From assembly GCF_039975415.1 (NCBI RefSeq), contig NZ_JBDWHD010000011.1: 64,000 nucleotides of DNA; one strand, given 5' to 3'. The notes beneath the pieces were generated by a model. That model worked only from the letters and a program-made list of their open reading frames with translations. It had not been told where the DNA came from and did not search any database. Positions within the stretch are counted from its first letter, which is position 1. The number at the start of each line of letters is the position of its first letter. The stretch is from Ascidiaceihabitans sp039975415. GTDB taxonomy: Bacteria; Pseudomonadota; Alphaproteobacteria; Rhodobacterales; Rhodobacteraceae. A program made the translations under genes and the position numbers. Shown here piece by piece: positions 49,877-58,976 of the stretch.

Positions 49877-52639
49877 TCACTCAGCCGCAATCGCACCTTC
49901 CGCTTTCTCGACCTTCACAGCAGAGAATTTGAATTCCGGAATTTTGCCATAGGGATCAATCGCAGGGTTCGTTAAGATATTGGCCGCCGCTTCAACGAAT
50001 GCAAATGGCAAGAACACCATGTCCGGGGCCACCGCACGGTCCATCCGCGCCATGATCTCGATGGAACCGCGCTTGGTGGTCAGGCGCACATGTCCACCCG
50101 GCTCCACACCCAACTTGCGCAAGGTGGAAGGGTGCAAGGAACAGTTTGCTTCAGGCTCTAACCCGTCCAGCACACTTGCACGGCGGGTCATGGACCCCGT
50201 GTGCCAATGCTCAAGCTGCCGACCTGTGGTCAGGATCATCGGATACTCCGCATCCGGCGTATCATCCGGCGCAATCACGTTTGCAGGGGTGAATCGTGCG
50301 CGCCCTTCGGGACGCGGGAAGCCGTCACCAAACACAACGGCTTGGCCCGGGTCGGTCGGCGTCAAGGACGGATAGGTCACCGCCTCAGTCGCCAAACGGT
50401 CCCAGGTGATGTTGTCCAAGCTGCGCATGTTCACCTTCATTTCGGCGAACACCTCAGAGGGGTCCGTGTAGGTCCAAGGCAATCCGCAGCGCTTGGCCAG
50501 CTCAACCTCGATCCACCAATCTTCACGCGCGTCGCCGGGGGGCGTGACCGCAGGGCGCACGCGCTGCACTTGACGGTTGGTGTTGGATACTGTGCCTGAT
50601 TTTTCATAAAGCGCCGAGGCTGGCAAAATTACATCCGCATAGTTGGCTGTTTCGGTGATGAAAATATCCTGCACCACCAGATGATCCAGCTTTGCCAAAG
50701 CATCGCGTGCATGTTCAACATCGGGGTCCGACATGGCGGGGTTTTCGCCCAAGACATACATCGCCTTGATGTTGCCCGCATGCACGTCATCCATAATCTC
50801 GGTGACGGTCAGGCCTTTTTCGGCTGAGAAGTCATCGGACCCCCAAACTTCGGTAAAGGCAGATCGCACACCATCATCCATGACCGACTGATAATCCGGC
50901 AAGAACATCGGCACGAGGCCCGCATCAGACGCCCCTTGCACGTTGTTCTGACCACGCAATGGGTGCAGACCCGATCCCGGACGGCCCACTTGGCCCGTCA
51001 TCAGCGCCAAGGAAATCAAGCACCGCGAATTGTCGGTGCCGTGGATGTGCTGGCTGACGCCCATACCCCAGAAAATCATACCCGCCTTGGCACCGGCAAA
51101 ATCACGGGCCACAGCGCGCAGCGTCTCAGCATCAATGCCGCAAATCTCGGACATTTTCTCGGGGGTAAAGTTCTTCAGATGCTCTTTTTCAGCGTCCCAG
51201 TTTTCGGTGTAGGCGTCGATGTACTGCTGGTCAAACAGACCCTCTTCCACGATCACATGCATGATCGCGTTCAACATGCTCACATCCGCGCCCGGGCGGA
51301 ATTGCAGCATATGTGTCGCAAAGCGTTTTAGCGCCTGACCGCGGGGGTCCATCACGATCAACTTGCCGCCGCGTTTGGTGAACTGCTTGAAATAGGTTGC
51401 CGCAACGGGATGGTTTTCAATCGGGTTCGCCCCGATGACGATCGCTACATCGGCGTTTTCAATCTCGTTGAAGGTCGCGGTCACGGCACCCGATCCTACG
51501 TTCTCGATCAAAGCAGAAACGGAAGACGCATGACAAAGCCGCGTACAGTGGTCGACGTTGTTGTGCTTGAAACCCTCGCGGATGAATTTCTGAAACAGAT
51601 ACGCTTCTTCATTGGTGCATTTCGCAGAGCCAAAGCCCGCTACTTCACGGCCACGGCCCTTCAGCCCGTTAGCTGCGGCATCCAAGGCCTCGTCCCAAGT
51701 TGCTTCACGAAAATGGGTTTGCCAGTTGCCGGGATCGACGTTCAGGCCCTTGGCAGGCGCATCATCACGGCGGATCAAAGGTTTGGTCAAGCGGTGGTTG
51801 TGGTGGATGTAGTCATAGCCAAAACGGCCTTTCACACACAGACGACCTTCGTTCGCAGGGCCATTGATGCCCTCAACGTATTTCACCTTACCGTCTTTGA
51901 CCTTGATCGAAATCTGGCACCCAACACCACAAAACGCACAAACGCTTTCGGTCTCGGAATCAAAATCCTTGCTGTCGCCAACCCCTGCGCCTTCCGTCAC
52001 GGCTGCAGGCATCAAGGCACCCGTTGGGCAGGCTTGCACGCATTCACCGCAAGCCACACACGTCGAGGCACCCATGGGATCCGCCATATCAAAGGTGGGA
52101 TAGCTGTCGTGACCACGGCCAGACATGCCAATCACATCGTTGACCTGAACCTCGCGGCACGCACGGACACACAAGCCACATGAAATACAGGCGTCCAAGT
52201 TCACTGACATCGCAACGTGGCTGTCATCCAACAGCGGAATGCGGCCTTCTTCCAGTTTTGGAAAGCGGCTCTCAGAAACGCCATTCAAGTCCGCCATGTC
52301 CCACATGTGCGCGGACTTGTCATGGGCCACATCGCGGTCGGGAAGATCAGAAACCAACATCTCGACAACCATCTTGCGGGCACTTTCGGCGCGCGCAGAA
52401 TTGGTCGTCACAACCATGCCCTCATTGGGCTCACGAATGCAGGACGCCGCCAATGTGCGCTCGCCCTCGATCTCGACCATACACGCGCGGCAATTGCCAT
52501 CGGGGCGATACCCCGGCGCCGGTTTGTGGCACAAATGCGGGATCACCAGGCCACGGCCATTGGCCACTTCCCAGATGCTTAGACCTGCGTCCGCTTCAAC
52601 TTCCACACCATCCAGAGTGAATTTTACCGTGCCAGACAT
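49877..52639 (-). CDS. Formate dehydrogenase alpha (catalytic, molybdenum) subunit
   Basis: This 920-residue molybdo-iron-sulfur protein is of the NAD-linked FdsA/FdhF-like class. The N-terminal [2Fe-2S] domain has CHKPAPGYRPDGNCRACMVEIEG (about 37-58). Two [4Fe-4S] segments follow (CISCGLCVRACREV near 150, CVACGECVQACPTGAL near 190). The Moco domain begins at CAFCGVGCQISIKV near 237. The active-site segment is NVDHCTRLCHASSVSAL (near 375), consistent with a Cys-type (not selenocysteine) enzyme. The C-terminal molydopterin-dinucleotide domain contains GRQLEHWHTGSMTRRA. The start at MSGTVKFTL has AAGGAG nine bases upstream. The diaphorase subunits (FdsB/G-type) are not adjacent. Confidence 0.93.
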   Translation of the reverse strand: MSGTVKFTLDGVEVEADAGLSIWEVANGRGLVIPHLCHKPAPGYRPDGNCRACMVEIEGERTLAASCIREPNEGMVVTTNSARAESARKMVVEMLVSDLPDRDVAHDKSAHMWDMADLNGVSESRFPKLEEGRIPLLDDSHVAMSVNLDACISCGLCVRACREVQVNDVIGMSGRGHDSYPTFDMADPMGASTCVACGECVQACPTGALMPAAVTEGAGVGDSKDFDSETESVCAFCGVGCQISIKVKDGKVKYVEGINGPANEGRLCVKGRFGYDYIHHNHRLTKPLIRRDDAPAKGLNVDPGNWQTHFREATWDEALDAAANGLKGRGREVAGFGSAKCTNEEAYLFQKFIREGFKHNNVDHCTRLCHASSVSALIENVGSGAVTATFNEIENADVAIVIGANPIENHPVAATYFKQFTKRGGKLIVMDPRGQALKRFATHMLQFRPGADVSMLNAIMHVIVEEGLFDQQYIDAYTENWDAEKEHLKNFTPEKMSEICGIDAETLRAVARDFAGAKAGMIFWGMGVSQHIHGTDNSRCLISLALMTGQVGRPGSGLHPLRGQNNVQGASDAGLVPMFLPDYQSVMDDGVRSAFTEVWGSDDFSAEKGLTVTEIMDDVHAGNIKAMYVLGENPAMSDPDVEHARDALAKLDHLVVQDIFITETANYADVILPASALYEKSGTVSNTNRQVQRVRPAVTPPGDAREDWWIEVELAKRCGLPWTYTDPSEVFAEMKVNMRSLDNITWDRLATEAVTYPSLTPTDPGQAVVFGDGFPRPEGRARFTPANVIAPDDTPDAEYPMILTTGRQLEHWHTGSMTRRASVLDGLEPEANCSLHPSTLRKLGVEPGGHVRLTTKRGSIEIMARMDRAVAPDMVFLPFAFVEAAANILTNPAIDPYGKIPEFKFSAVKVEKAEGAIAAE

Positions 52640-52759
52640 GCCGCGCTCCTTATGCCGTCGCGCCCTCATAGCAAATTTAACAAAGCGTAAGGACTCCCAA
52701 TCCCGACACAGAGGGCCGAATTTGCGCCACGCTTGTTTCCGATATGGCACATTCCTCCC

Positions 52760-52800
52760 TGCTTCATCTCGCAAAATAAACCTCCCCCGGAGGGTCCAGC
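52760..52800. repeat. Dispersed intergenic palindrome, family B, copy 2
   Basis: TGCTTCATCTCGCAAAATAA followed by ACCTCCCCCGGAGGGTCCAGC, almost identical to 40401-40441. Compensating differences on the two sides of the CCGG centre keep the core nearly palindromic. It lies between formate dehydrogenase and the histidine phosphatase gene. Confidence 0.8.
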
Positions 52801-52851
52801 ACCTTCCGCACGCGCCAACACTGGCCTATCAAGGAAAAAACAGGAGCCCCA

Positions 52852-53505
52852 ATGTCGCACATAACGTTGATCCGCCACGGACAAGCCAATTCGGAAGCCA
52901 AGGATGAAGCCAGCTACGACCAGCTCAGCACATTGGGTGCACAGCAATCCAAATGGCTTGGGCAGCATCTAAAACAGACCAAAAGCCATCATATGCGACT
53001 TTTCACAGGGACGCTTCAGCGGCACATAGAAACCGCAAACAACATGGATACAGGGTTAGATCCGATACGCGACAAGCGGCTGAATGAGCTGGAATATTTC
53101 ACTTTGGCGCAAGCCTTGGAAAAAGAACACGGCGTTCCCATGCCAACCGCACAGCCAGATTTCGCACACCACCTGCCCAAGGTATTTGCAGCGTGGAAGG
53201 ACGGTATTCTGAACGGTGCGCCCGAAACCTTTGAGGCGTTTGAAAACCGGGTAAACGGCGCAATCAATGACATCGCTCAGGGCGATGGCCCTGCATTGGT
53301 GGTCACTTCCGGCGGTCTGATTTCAATGGTGATGCGCCAGCATCTGAAACTGGACATATCGTCCATGGCAAATGTGGCTTTGGCGATTATGAACACTTCT
53401 ATACACCGGTTGTATCCGGTGGGCGGCACGTGGTCTCCTGTGATGTTCAACGCCGTGCCTCACCTTGAAGATCCAACGCGGCACCACGCACAAACACACG
53501 TCTGA
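52852..53505 (+). CDS. Histidine phosphatase superfamily protein with Ser at the second catalytic position
   Basis: This 217-residue protein opens with MSHITLIRHGQANSEAKDEA, where LIRHG holds the phosphate-accepting His9. In phosphoglycerate-mutase-like enzymes the second catalytic His lies in a VxHGG motif; here the equivalent strand reads ALVVTSGGLISM, so His is replaced by Ser. Similar TSGG variants are known in this superfamily and may still be phosphatases with changed chemistry. The conserved Glu is within NELEYF. It leads a probable short operon with the GST and saccharopine dehydrogenase genes. Confidence 0.8.
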   Translation: MSHITLIRHGQANSEAKDEASYDQLSTLGAQQSKWLGQHLKQTKSHHMRLFTGTLQRHIETANNMDTGLDPIRDKRLNELEYFTLAQALEKEHGVPMPTAQPDFAHHLPKVFAAWKDGILNGAPETFEAFENRVNGAINDIAQGDGPALVVTSGGLISMVMRQHLKLDISSMANVALAIMNTSIHRLYPVGGTWSPVMFNAVPHLEDPTRHHAQTHV

Positions 53506-53518
53506 AGGATGCATCCGC

Positions 53519-54136
53519 ATGAAGTTATATTTCGCACCAAATACAATCGCAGTCGCTGTGGCAGTGACACTTGAAGAAGCAGGGCAAAGCTACGATCTGA
53601 TTCCGGTGGATTTTGCCAATGGCGCACAAAGCAGCCCCGCATATCTCGGGGTCAACTCCAAAGGGCGTGTCCCGGCGTTGGTTGTTGGCGATACTGTGTT
53701 AACCGAAACAGGGGCTTTGCTGGACTATATCGCCGCATTAAATCCAAAGGCCAACCTTGTGCCAAGCGATCCGATGGACGCGGCTAAAATGCGATCCGTT
53801 ATGTATTATCTGGCTTCTACGGCACACATCAACCACGCCCATAAAATGCGCGGTCATCGCTGGGCCGACACCGAAGCCAGCTTTGCAGACATGAAGGCGA
53901 AAGTTCCAGAAACGATGACAGCAACAGCGCAGTATCTTGAAACCGAATGTCTGGCCGGACCGTTTGTTTTGGGTGCGCATATCTCGATCGCTGACTTCTA
54001 CCTTTATACAGTGTCCCGATGGCTGGAAGGAGACGGCGTGAATATGGCTGATTTCCCAAGAATAACGGCATTCCTGTCCATGATGGAACGCCGCGACAGC
54101 ATTCAGGCCGTGCGCGCAGCAGGAGTCATTACATGA
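53519..54136 (+). CDS. Glutathione S-transferase
   Basis: This 205-residue cytosolic GST has a thioredoxin-like N-terminus beginning MKLYFAPNTIAVAVAVTLEE with a Ser/Asn-rich GSH contact region. NSKGRVPALVV (near residue 46-56, cis-Pro loop) and LTETGALLDYIA (near 62) complete the GSH site. The C-terminal helical domain starts near 85 (YYLASTAHINHAHKMRGHRW) and includes FVLGAHISIADFYLYTV, a typical GST N-capping motif. Its stop overlaps the start of the saccharopine dehydrogenase gene by four bases. The substrate is unknown. Confidence 0.9.
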   Translation: MKLYFAPNTIAVAVAVTLEEAGQSYDLIPVDFANGAQSSPAYLGVNSKGRVPALVVGDTVLTETGALLDYIAALNPKANLVPSDPMDAAKMRSVMYYLASTAHINHAHKMRGHRWADTEASFADMKAKVPETMTATAQYLETECLAGPFVLGAHISIADFYLYTVSRWLEGDGVNMADFPRITAFLSMMERRDSIQAVRAAGVIT

Positions 54137-55188
54137 CACATGTTTGGGTGCGCAGCGAACAACGCAACTTTGAAACCCGCGTCGGCCTCACCCCCGAAGG
54201 CGCCGCCAAATTGATCGCATCGGGCATCAAAATCACAGTTGAGCACAGCACAAACCGTTGCATTCCCTTGCAAGGTTACATTGATGCAGGCTGCGACGTG
54301 GCCGAAGAAAACAGTTGGCCGGATGCCCCCAAGGATGCGATTATCTTTGGTCTGAAGGAACTGCCCGACGATGGAACACCCCTGCATCATCGCCATATTA
54401 TGTTCGGTCATGCCTATAAGGGCCAGCCATCCGGAATCCGGTTGCTACAGCGTTTCAAAGACGGCGGTGGCACACTCTATGATCTGGAATATCTTGTAGA
54501 TGACAACAACAGACGCGTAGCGGCCTTCGGCTATTGGGCGGGATACGCGGGGGCGGCGGTGGCCCTAAAGTGCTGGGCCGCACAGCAACGGGGCCAAGTG
54601 GCAGGTGCAGTCAGCAGTTACGATGGATCAACACAAATGTTGCTAGATTTGCAATCAGAACTGGTGGCACTTGGCACGCAACGTCCCATCGGGCTAATCA
54701 TCGGCGCGTTGGGGCGCGTCGGCGCCGGGGCTGCAGACCTGTGCACGGCCATGGGGGTTGCGACGACGAAATGGGATATGGCAGAGACCGCAAGCGGTGG
54801 CCCCTTTCCCGAAATCTTAGCCCACGATATCTTCTTCAATTGTGTATTGGCGCGGCCGGGCACCCCGGCTTTCGTGCCCGAATCAGCCTTATCCGCACCT
54901 CGCCAGCTTTGCGTGGTCAGCGACATTGCGTGTGATCCAGACAGCGATTTTTCCCCTATCAAAGTATACGATAGGGCCACGACTTGGGACGCGCCAGCGC
55001 TCCGGGTGCATACGACGCCGGTTCTGGATGTCACTGCCATCGACAATCTTCCGTCGATGCTGCCTGTTGAAAGCTCAGAGGATTTCGCAGATCAGCTTCT
55101 GCCTTCCCTCACAGGGGTTGGCCAGCTTGATGAAGGTGTGTGGGGGCGTGCCGCTGAAACGTTTCGAACACACGCGGAACGGATTTGA
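54133..55188 (+). CDS. Saccharopine dehydrogenase (NAD+, L-lysine-forming type)
   Basis: This 351-residue enzyme resembles yeast Lys1, which interconverts saccharopine and lysine plus 2-oxoglutarate. The N-terminus MTHVWVRSEQRNFETRVGLT carries the basic substrate-contact region. The two catalytic residues known in Lys1 are present: Lys in FGLKELPDD (near residue 75) and His in IMFGHAYKG (near 94). The Rossmann fold is GLIIGALGRVGAGAADLC near residue 195. Bacteria with the diaminopimelate route (dapB is 570 bases away) mostly use this enzyme for lysine breakdown. No other saccharopine-pathway gene is in the window. Confidence 0.88.
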   Translation: MTHVWVRSEQRNFETRVGLTPEGAAKLIASGIKITVEHSTNRCIPLQGYIDAGCDVAEENSWPDAPKDAIIFGLKELPDDGTPLHHRHIMFGHAYKGQPSGIRLLQRFKDGGGTLYDLEYLVDDNNRRVAAFGYWAGYAGAAVALKCWAAQQRGQVAGAVSSYDGSTQMLLDLQSELVALGTQRPIGLIIGALGRVGAGAADLCTAMGVATTKWDMAETASGGPFPEILAHDIFFNCVLARPGTPAFVPESALSAPRQLCVVSDIACDPDSDFSPIKVYDRATTWDAPALRVHTTPVLDVTAIDNLPSMLPVESSEDFADQLLPSLTGVGQLDEGVWGRAAETFRTHAERI

Positions 55189-55274
55189 CGGCGGCTGCAA
55201 CATGAAAGGCATCGGTCTTGCGCCAAATCAGAATGAAACGCGTCCCCGAACAGGGGGCGCACCGCTGGATCAGG

Positions 55275-55631
55275 TTACTTCACACGGAACTCTGCGGAAT
55301 CGCCATTGCCCTTGTCCGACGTGAATTTAACACGGCCTTCGCGGACAGTGACCTCCTGACAGTTGTACCCCAGCGGGTCCCCACCCCAGAACAAGTCACG
55401 GCAAAAATAGCCGTCTCGCCATGCCCATTGTCCCGTCACATCCCAACGCGCACCGCGCCCTGATATTGTGCCATCCTTGGACACTTCCAGTTTCACGAAA
55501 GGACGCGTTAGGGTCTTGCCGGCAACCAGATCAACGAATTGACGCTTGTCTTGCACTTTGGCGACATCTGCGGCAGCGGTGTGGGCAGATACACAGGCAG
55601 CGACAGCAATCGTGGCGAAAAACTTTTGCAC
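55275..55631 (-). CDS. Unrecognised small exported protein
   Basis: This protein of about 118 residues has a Sec signal peptide beginning MQKFFATIAVAACVSAHTAA (from GTG 55631 preceded by GAAAGGGTG). The mature domain (about 95 residues) is beta-rich with TLTRPFVKLEVSKDGTISGRG, WDVTGQWAWRDGYFCRDLFWGG (Cys with LGYNCQ, perhaps a disulfide) and FTSDKGNGDSAEFRVK at the end. I cannot name the family. The preceding 86 bases (55189-55274) contain a GC-rich hairpin, GCGTCCCC/GGGGGCGC, probably the 3' end of the saccharopine dehydrogenase transcript. It is a single gene on the minus strand. Confidence 0.75.
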   Translation of the reverse strand: MQKFFATIAVAACVSAHTAAADVAKVQDKRQFVDLVAGKTLTRPFVKLEVSKDGTISGRGARWDVTGQWAWRDGYFCRDLFWGGDPLGYNCQEVTVREGRVKFTSDKGNGDSAEFRVK

Positions 55632-55758
55632 AGGGCACACCCTTTCAACAGAACTTACCAAACAATACGCAGCACACTGCGATCTGGATCAAAATCTAGA
55701 TCAAAAGTGTGACCGCACCCTCAACGTCAGCATCTATTTTGGGCGGTTTTTAGCCAAG

Positions 55759-56571
55759 TTAGCTTAATCCAAGCACATCCAACATGTCATAATGACCCGG
55801 AGATTGATCCAGCCCCCAAAGGGCCGCCTTCAATGCGCCGCGGGCAAAGATCCCCCGATCCGTCGCCATATGGCGCAAAATAATGCGTTCGCCGGGGGCC
55901 GCAAACAACACGTCATGTTCACCGACAATATCGCCGCCACGGATGGCCGAAAATCCGATGTCGCCGCGTTTACGTGCACCTGTGATCCCGTCTCGCCCGC
56001 TGTCACTGACATCTTTCAACGCAACGCCCCGCCCTTCGGCGGCGGCTTCACCCAACATCAAAGCCGTACCTGATGGCGCATCGACTTTGTGGTGGTGGTG
56101 CGCTTCGATCACTTCAATATCAAAGTCTTCATCCAGCGCCGCAGCCACCTTTTTAGTAAGCTGCGTCAAAAGATTGACACCAAGGCTCATGTTTCCGGCA
56201 CGCACGATCACAGCATGACGCGACGCAGGTTCCAGATTGGCGATGTCATCGTCCGTCATGCCTGTTGTTCCGATCACATGCACAGCGCGGGCTTGGGCGC
56301 ACAGGGCCGCAAAGGCCAATGTCGCAGCAGGGGCCGTAAAATCAATCACCACTTGCGCTTTTGAAATCGCTTCCAGGGCATCGTCAGTGACGATAACCCC
56401 GTTGGCTGTGCCGCCCATCGCCTCGCCCACATCGCGCCCGACCCAGTCATGGCCTTCACGCTCAATCGCCCCCGCAAGATGTGCACGATCACTGTCCAGT
56501 ATCGTTTTAATCAGCATTTGCCCCATGCGCCCGGAGGCCCCTGTGATTACAATTCCCGGTCCATTGCTCAT
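55759..56571 (-). CDS. dapB: 4-hydroxy-tetrahydrodipicolinate reductase
   Basis: DapB makes tetrahydrodipicolinate for lysine and peptidoglycan synthesis. The product is 270 residues. The NAD(P)H fold is IVITGASGRMGQMLIK (near residue 7), and VVIDFTAPAATL is near 78. VIGTTGMTDDD and AGNMSLGVNLLTQL (about 126) follow, and the signature IEVIEAHHHHKVDAPSGTAL carries the catalytic His pair (near 150-155). I take MSNGPG as start; eleven upstream codons (MKADLRGRKHD) are less likely. It is divergent from rbfA with a 91-base gap. Confidence 0.95.
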   Translation of the reverse strand: MSNGPGIVITGASGRMGQMLIKTILDSDRAHLAGAIEREGHDWVGRDVGEAMGGTANGVIVTDDALEAISKAQVVIDFTAPAATLAFAALCAQARAVHVIGTTGMTDDDIANLEPASRHAVIVRAGNMSLGVNLLTQLTKKVAAALDEDFDIEVIEAHHHHKVDAPSGTALMLGEAAAEGRGVALKDVSDSGRDGITGARKRGDIGFSAIRGGDIVGEHDVLFAAPGERIILRHMATDRGIFARGALKAALWGLDQSPGHYDMLDVLGLS

Positions 56572-56662
56572 GTCATGTTTCCTTCCGCGCAAATCTGCCT
56601 TCATCTGTTACCCCGCAAGGCTGCGCTTGGCAAAGCCTGCGCGGGGCCTTACATGCACATTT

Positions 56663-57058
56663 ATGGCAAAGAACAAATTTCAGGACGGCTCTGGCCCGTC
56701 ACAAAGACAATTGCGTGTCGGTGAAACCATCCGCCGCGCTCTTTCCGATGTGCTGTCGCGGGGCGATGTGCATGACAGCGACTTGAACCGCATGTCGATC
56801 ACGGTGGGCGAAGTGCGCGTGTCATCCGACCTTAAAATTGCGACAGCTTACGTGTTGCCGTTGGGGGGCGAAGGACAGGAAGACTGTTTGAAACTGCTGG
56901 CTCGCAACAAAGGCGAATTGCGCCGTTTCATGGGCAAGCGGTTGGCTTTGAAATTCACACCTGACTTGCGGTTCCAGTTGGACACCACATTTGACCGCAT
57001 GGACGAAACCCGCCGCATGCTGGATCAGGCGGACGTGCGCCGAGACACGCAGGAATGA
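56663..57058 (+). CDS. rbfA: Ribosome-binding factor A
   Basis: RbfA is a 131-residue KH-fold protein needed for late 16S maturation and cold adaptation. It begins MAKNKFQDGSGPSQRQLRVG, followed by the family core RVGETIRRALSDVLSRGD, ITVGEVRVSSDLKIATAYVLPLG (the central beta strand) and FTPDLRFQLDTTFD near residue 105. The larger open frame reaching back to 56237 is antisense to dapB. Its stop overlaps the start of the next gene by four bases. Confidence 0.95.
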   Translation: MAKNKFQDGSGPSQRQLRVGETIRRALSDVLSRGDVHDSDLNRMSITVGEVRVSSDLKIATAYVLPLGGEGQEDCLKLLARNKGELRRFMGKRLALKFTPDLRFQLDTTFDRMDETRRMLDQADVRRDTQE

Positions 57059-57801
57059 TTTTCCGCATTGCCCTGATATGGTTGCTCAGTGCCGGGGTGG
57101 TTCAGGCCGCCACCTGCAAAGACGTAACCTATGAGGGCGCCGGATATTCCGTGTGTCATGTCGATATGGCGTCCGAAGACCTGCGATTGTTCCTGTATGA
57201 TCCAGAAGGTGCGCCGTACGGCCAATTCGACGCGATCAACCGCGCCCTTAAAGCCCAAGGCAAAACACTTGGCTTTGCCATGAACGCCGGCATGTATCAT
57301 GACGACCGCGCCCCTGTCGGCCACTACGTCGAGGACGGCAAAGAACTGATGCGCGTCATTCCCAATTCAGGTCCCGGCAACTTTGGCCTTTTGCCGAACG
57401 GCGTCTTATGCATCCGCGAAGGCCGCGCCGATGTGATAGAGACACTGCGATTTGTGGACGAGGCCCCAAGCTGCATCCACGCCACACAATCAGGTCCAAT
57501 GTTGGTCATCGACGGTGCCCTGCACCCCCGCTTTCTGCAAGACGGCACATCGCGCTATCTGCGCAATGGCGTTGGCACATCTGCAGATGGCAAAACAGCA
57601 GTTTTTGTCATTTCCAAAGGGTTTGTGAATTTTCACTCTTTTGGATCGTTTTTCCGCGACCACTTAAAACTGCCACAGGCGCTGTTTTTTGATGGCAACG
57701 TCAGCCGGTTGTATGCGCCGGACCTGAACCGCAATGATTTTGGCCGCCGGCTTGGTCCAATCATCGGCACCGTCATTAGCACGGACACCCCTGCGAATTG
57801 A
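57055..57801 (+). CDS. DUF2233 (phosphodiester glycosidase-like) exported protein
   Basis: This 248-residue protein has a signal peptide (residues 1-18, cleavage near VQA|ATC). The DUF2233/NAGPA-like core is recognisable by FAMNAGMYHDDRAPVGHYVEDG (about 77-98), then NFGLLPNGVLCI, CIHATQSGPMLVIDG (about 139-152) and SKGFVNFHSFGSFFRDHLKL, with Asp in ALFFDGNVSRLYAP (about 206-219). Members are predicted sugar-phosphodiester hydrolases; the substrate here is unknown. It overlaps rbfA and is in the rbfA-truB string. Confidence 0.85.
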   Translation: MIFRIALIWLLSAGVVQAATCKDVTYEGAGYSVCHVDMASEDLRLFLYDPEGAPYGQFDAINRALKAQGKTLGFAMNAGMYHDDRAPVGHYVEDGKELMRVIPNSGPGNFGLLPNGVLCIREGRADVIETLRFVDEAPSCIHATQSGPMLVIDGALHPRFLQDGTSRYLRNGVGTSADGKTAVFVISKGFVNFHSFGSFFRDHLKLPQALFFDGNVSRLYAPDLNRNDFGRRLGPIIGTVISTDTPAN

Positions 57802-57858
57802 CAGCATGTGCGGTGCAAGATAGGCCGCACGCTCTGAAACCTCCACAAAGGCAATCCC

Positions 57859-58764
57859 ATGGCACGTAAACGCAAAGGTCGCGATATTTCCGGTTGGCTT
57901 GTGGTCGACAAACCGGCGGGTCTGACATCCACCGCTGTGGTCAATAAAGTGCGTTGGGCAATGGATGCCAAGAAAGCAGGCCACGCAGGCACTTTGGATC
58001 CGGACGCAACCGGTGTTCTGGCCGTCGCCCTTGGTGAAGCCACCAAGACCGTTCCGTTTATCACCCACGCCTTGAAGGCCTACACATTCACGGTGCGTTT
58101 GGGCCAAGCCACCAACACAGACGACGCGGAAGGCGAAGTGATCGCGTCAAGTGATCTGCGCCCCGAAGACGCCGCGATCAAGGATGCGTTGGGCGCTTTC
58201 GTGGGTGACATCATGCAAGTGCCGCCCAAATTCTCTGCTGTGAAGATTGATGGCCAACGGGCCTATAAACTGGCGCGTGACGGCGAAGACGTCGAAATCG
58301 CGGCACGTCCTTTGTGGGTCGAGGAATTGGTCATGACCGACCGCCCCGACGCAGATCACGTCACGCTTGAAATGACCTGTGGCAAGGGGGGCTATGTGCG
58401 CTCAATCGCGCGGGATCTGGGCGAAGCACTTGGATGTCACGGTCACGTCCGCGAATTGCGCCGTATCTGGTCAGGACCCTTCGATGCCAGTGACGGCGTC
58501 ACCCTTGAACAGGTAGACGCTTTGGCAAAAACACCTGACCTTGATGCGTTTCTGCGCCCCTTGGAAGAAGGGCTGCAAGAGCTGCCCGAGGTCCGCGCCA
58601 CAGATGAAGGGGCCGCCAAGATGCGCAACGGCAACCCCGGCATGGTCTTTGCCTCAGACGTCGAATATGGTGACGAATGCTGGGCGTCGTTGGATGGAAA
58701 AGCCGTAGCCGTTGGGCGTTTCAAGTCTGGTGAATTACACCCAAGCCGCGTGTTCAACACCTAA
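57859..58764 (+). CDS. truB: tRNA pseudouridine(55) synthase
   Basis: TruB makes pseudouridine 55 in the T loop of tRNAs. The product is 301 residues with GWLVVDKPAGLTS (residues 12-24), AGHAGTLDPDATGVL (the catalytic Asp in the GTLDPDATG motif near 49), and VPPKFSAVKIDGQRAYKLAR (about 121-140). The C-terminal PUA-like domain is NPGMVFASDVEYG. Usually rpsO and pnp follow; here about 2.6 kb of other genes separate truB from rpsO. Confidence 0.96.
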   Translation: MARKRKGRDISGWLVVDKPAGLTSTAVVNKVRWAMDAKKAGHAGTLDPDATGVLAVALGEATKTVPFITHALKAYTFTVRLGQATNTDDAEGEVIASSDLRPEDAAIKDALGAFVGDIMQVPPKFSAVKIDGQRAYKLARDGEDVEIAARPLWVEELVMTDRPDADHVTLEMTCGKGGYVRSIARDLGEALGCHGHVRELRRIWSGPFDASDGVTLEQVDALAKTPDLDAFLRPLEEGLQELPEVRATDEGAAKMRNGNPGMVFASDVEYGDECWASLDGKAVAVGRFKSGELHPSRVFNT

Positions 58765-58976
58765 ACCACCGGCCTTTTGTTACAACGGACGCATTTACGT
58801 TACAGATGGAAACACCGCTCACAGGTCTGTGAGCGATGCGCCACGTTTGTGTCAAAAACTATATCAAATCTTAACGATCTCATCAGAGAAGCGTGATCGA
58901 AGCTGTTTCCTGACACATTCGGAACCAATTGTTAAAACAGTTGCGACACACCGGAACCCTAAAAAAGGACAGACAC

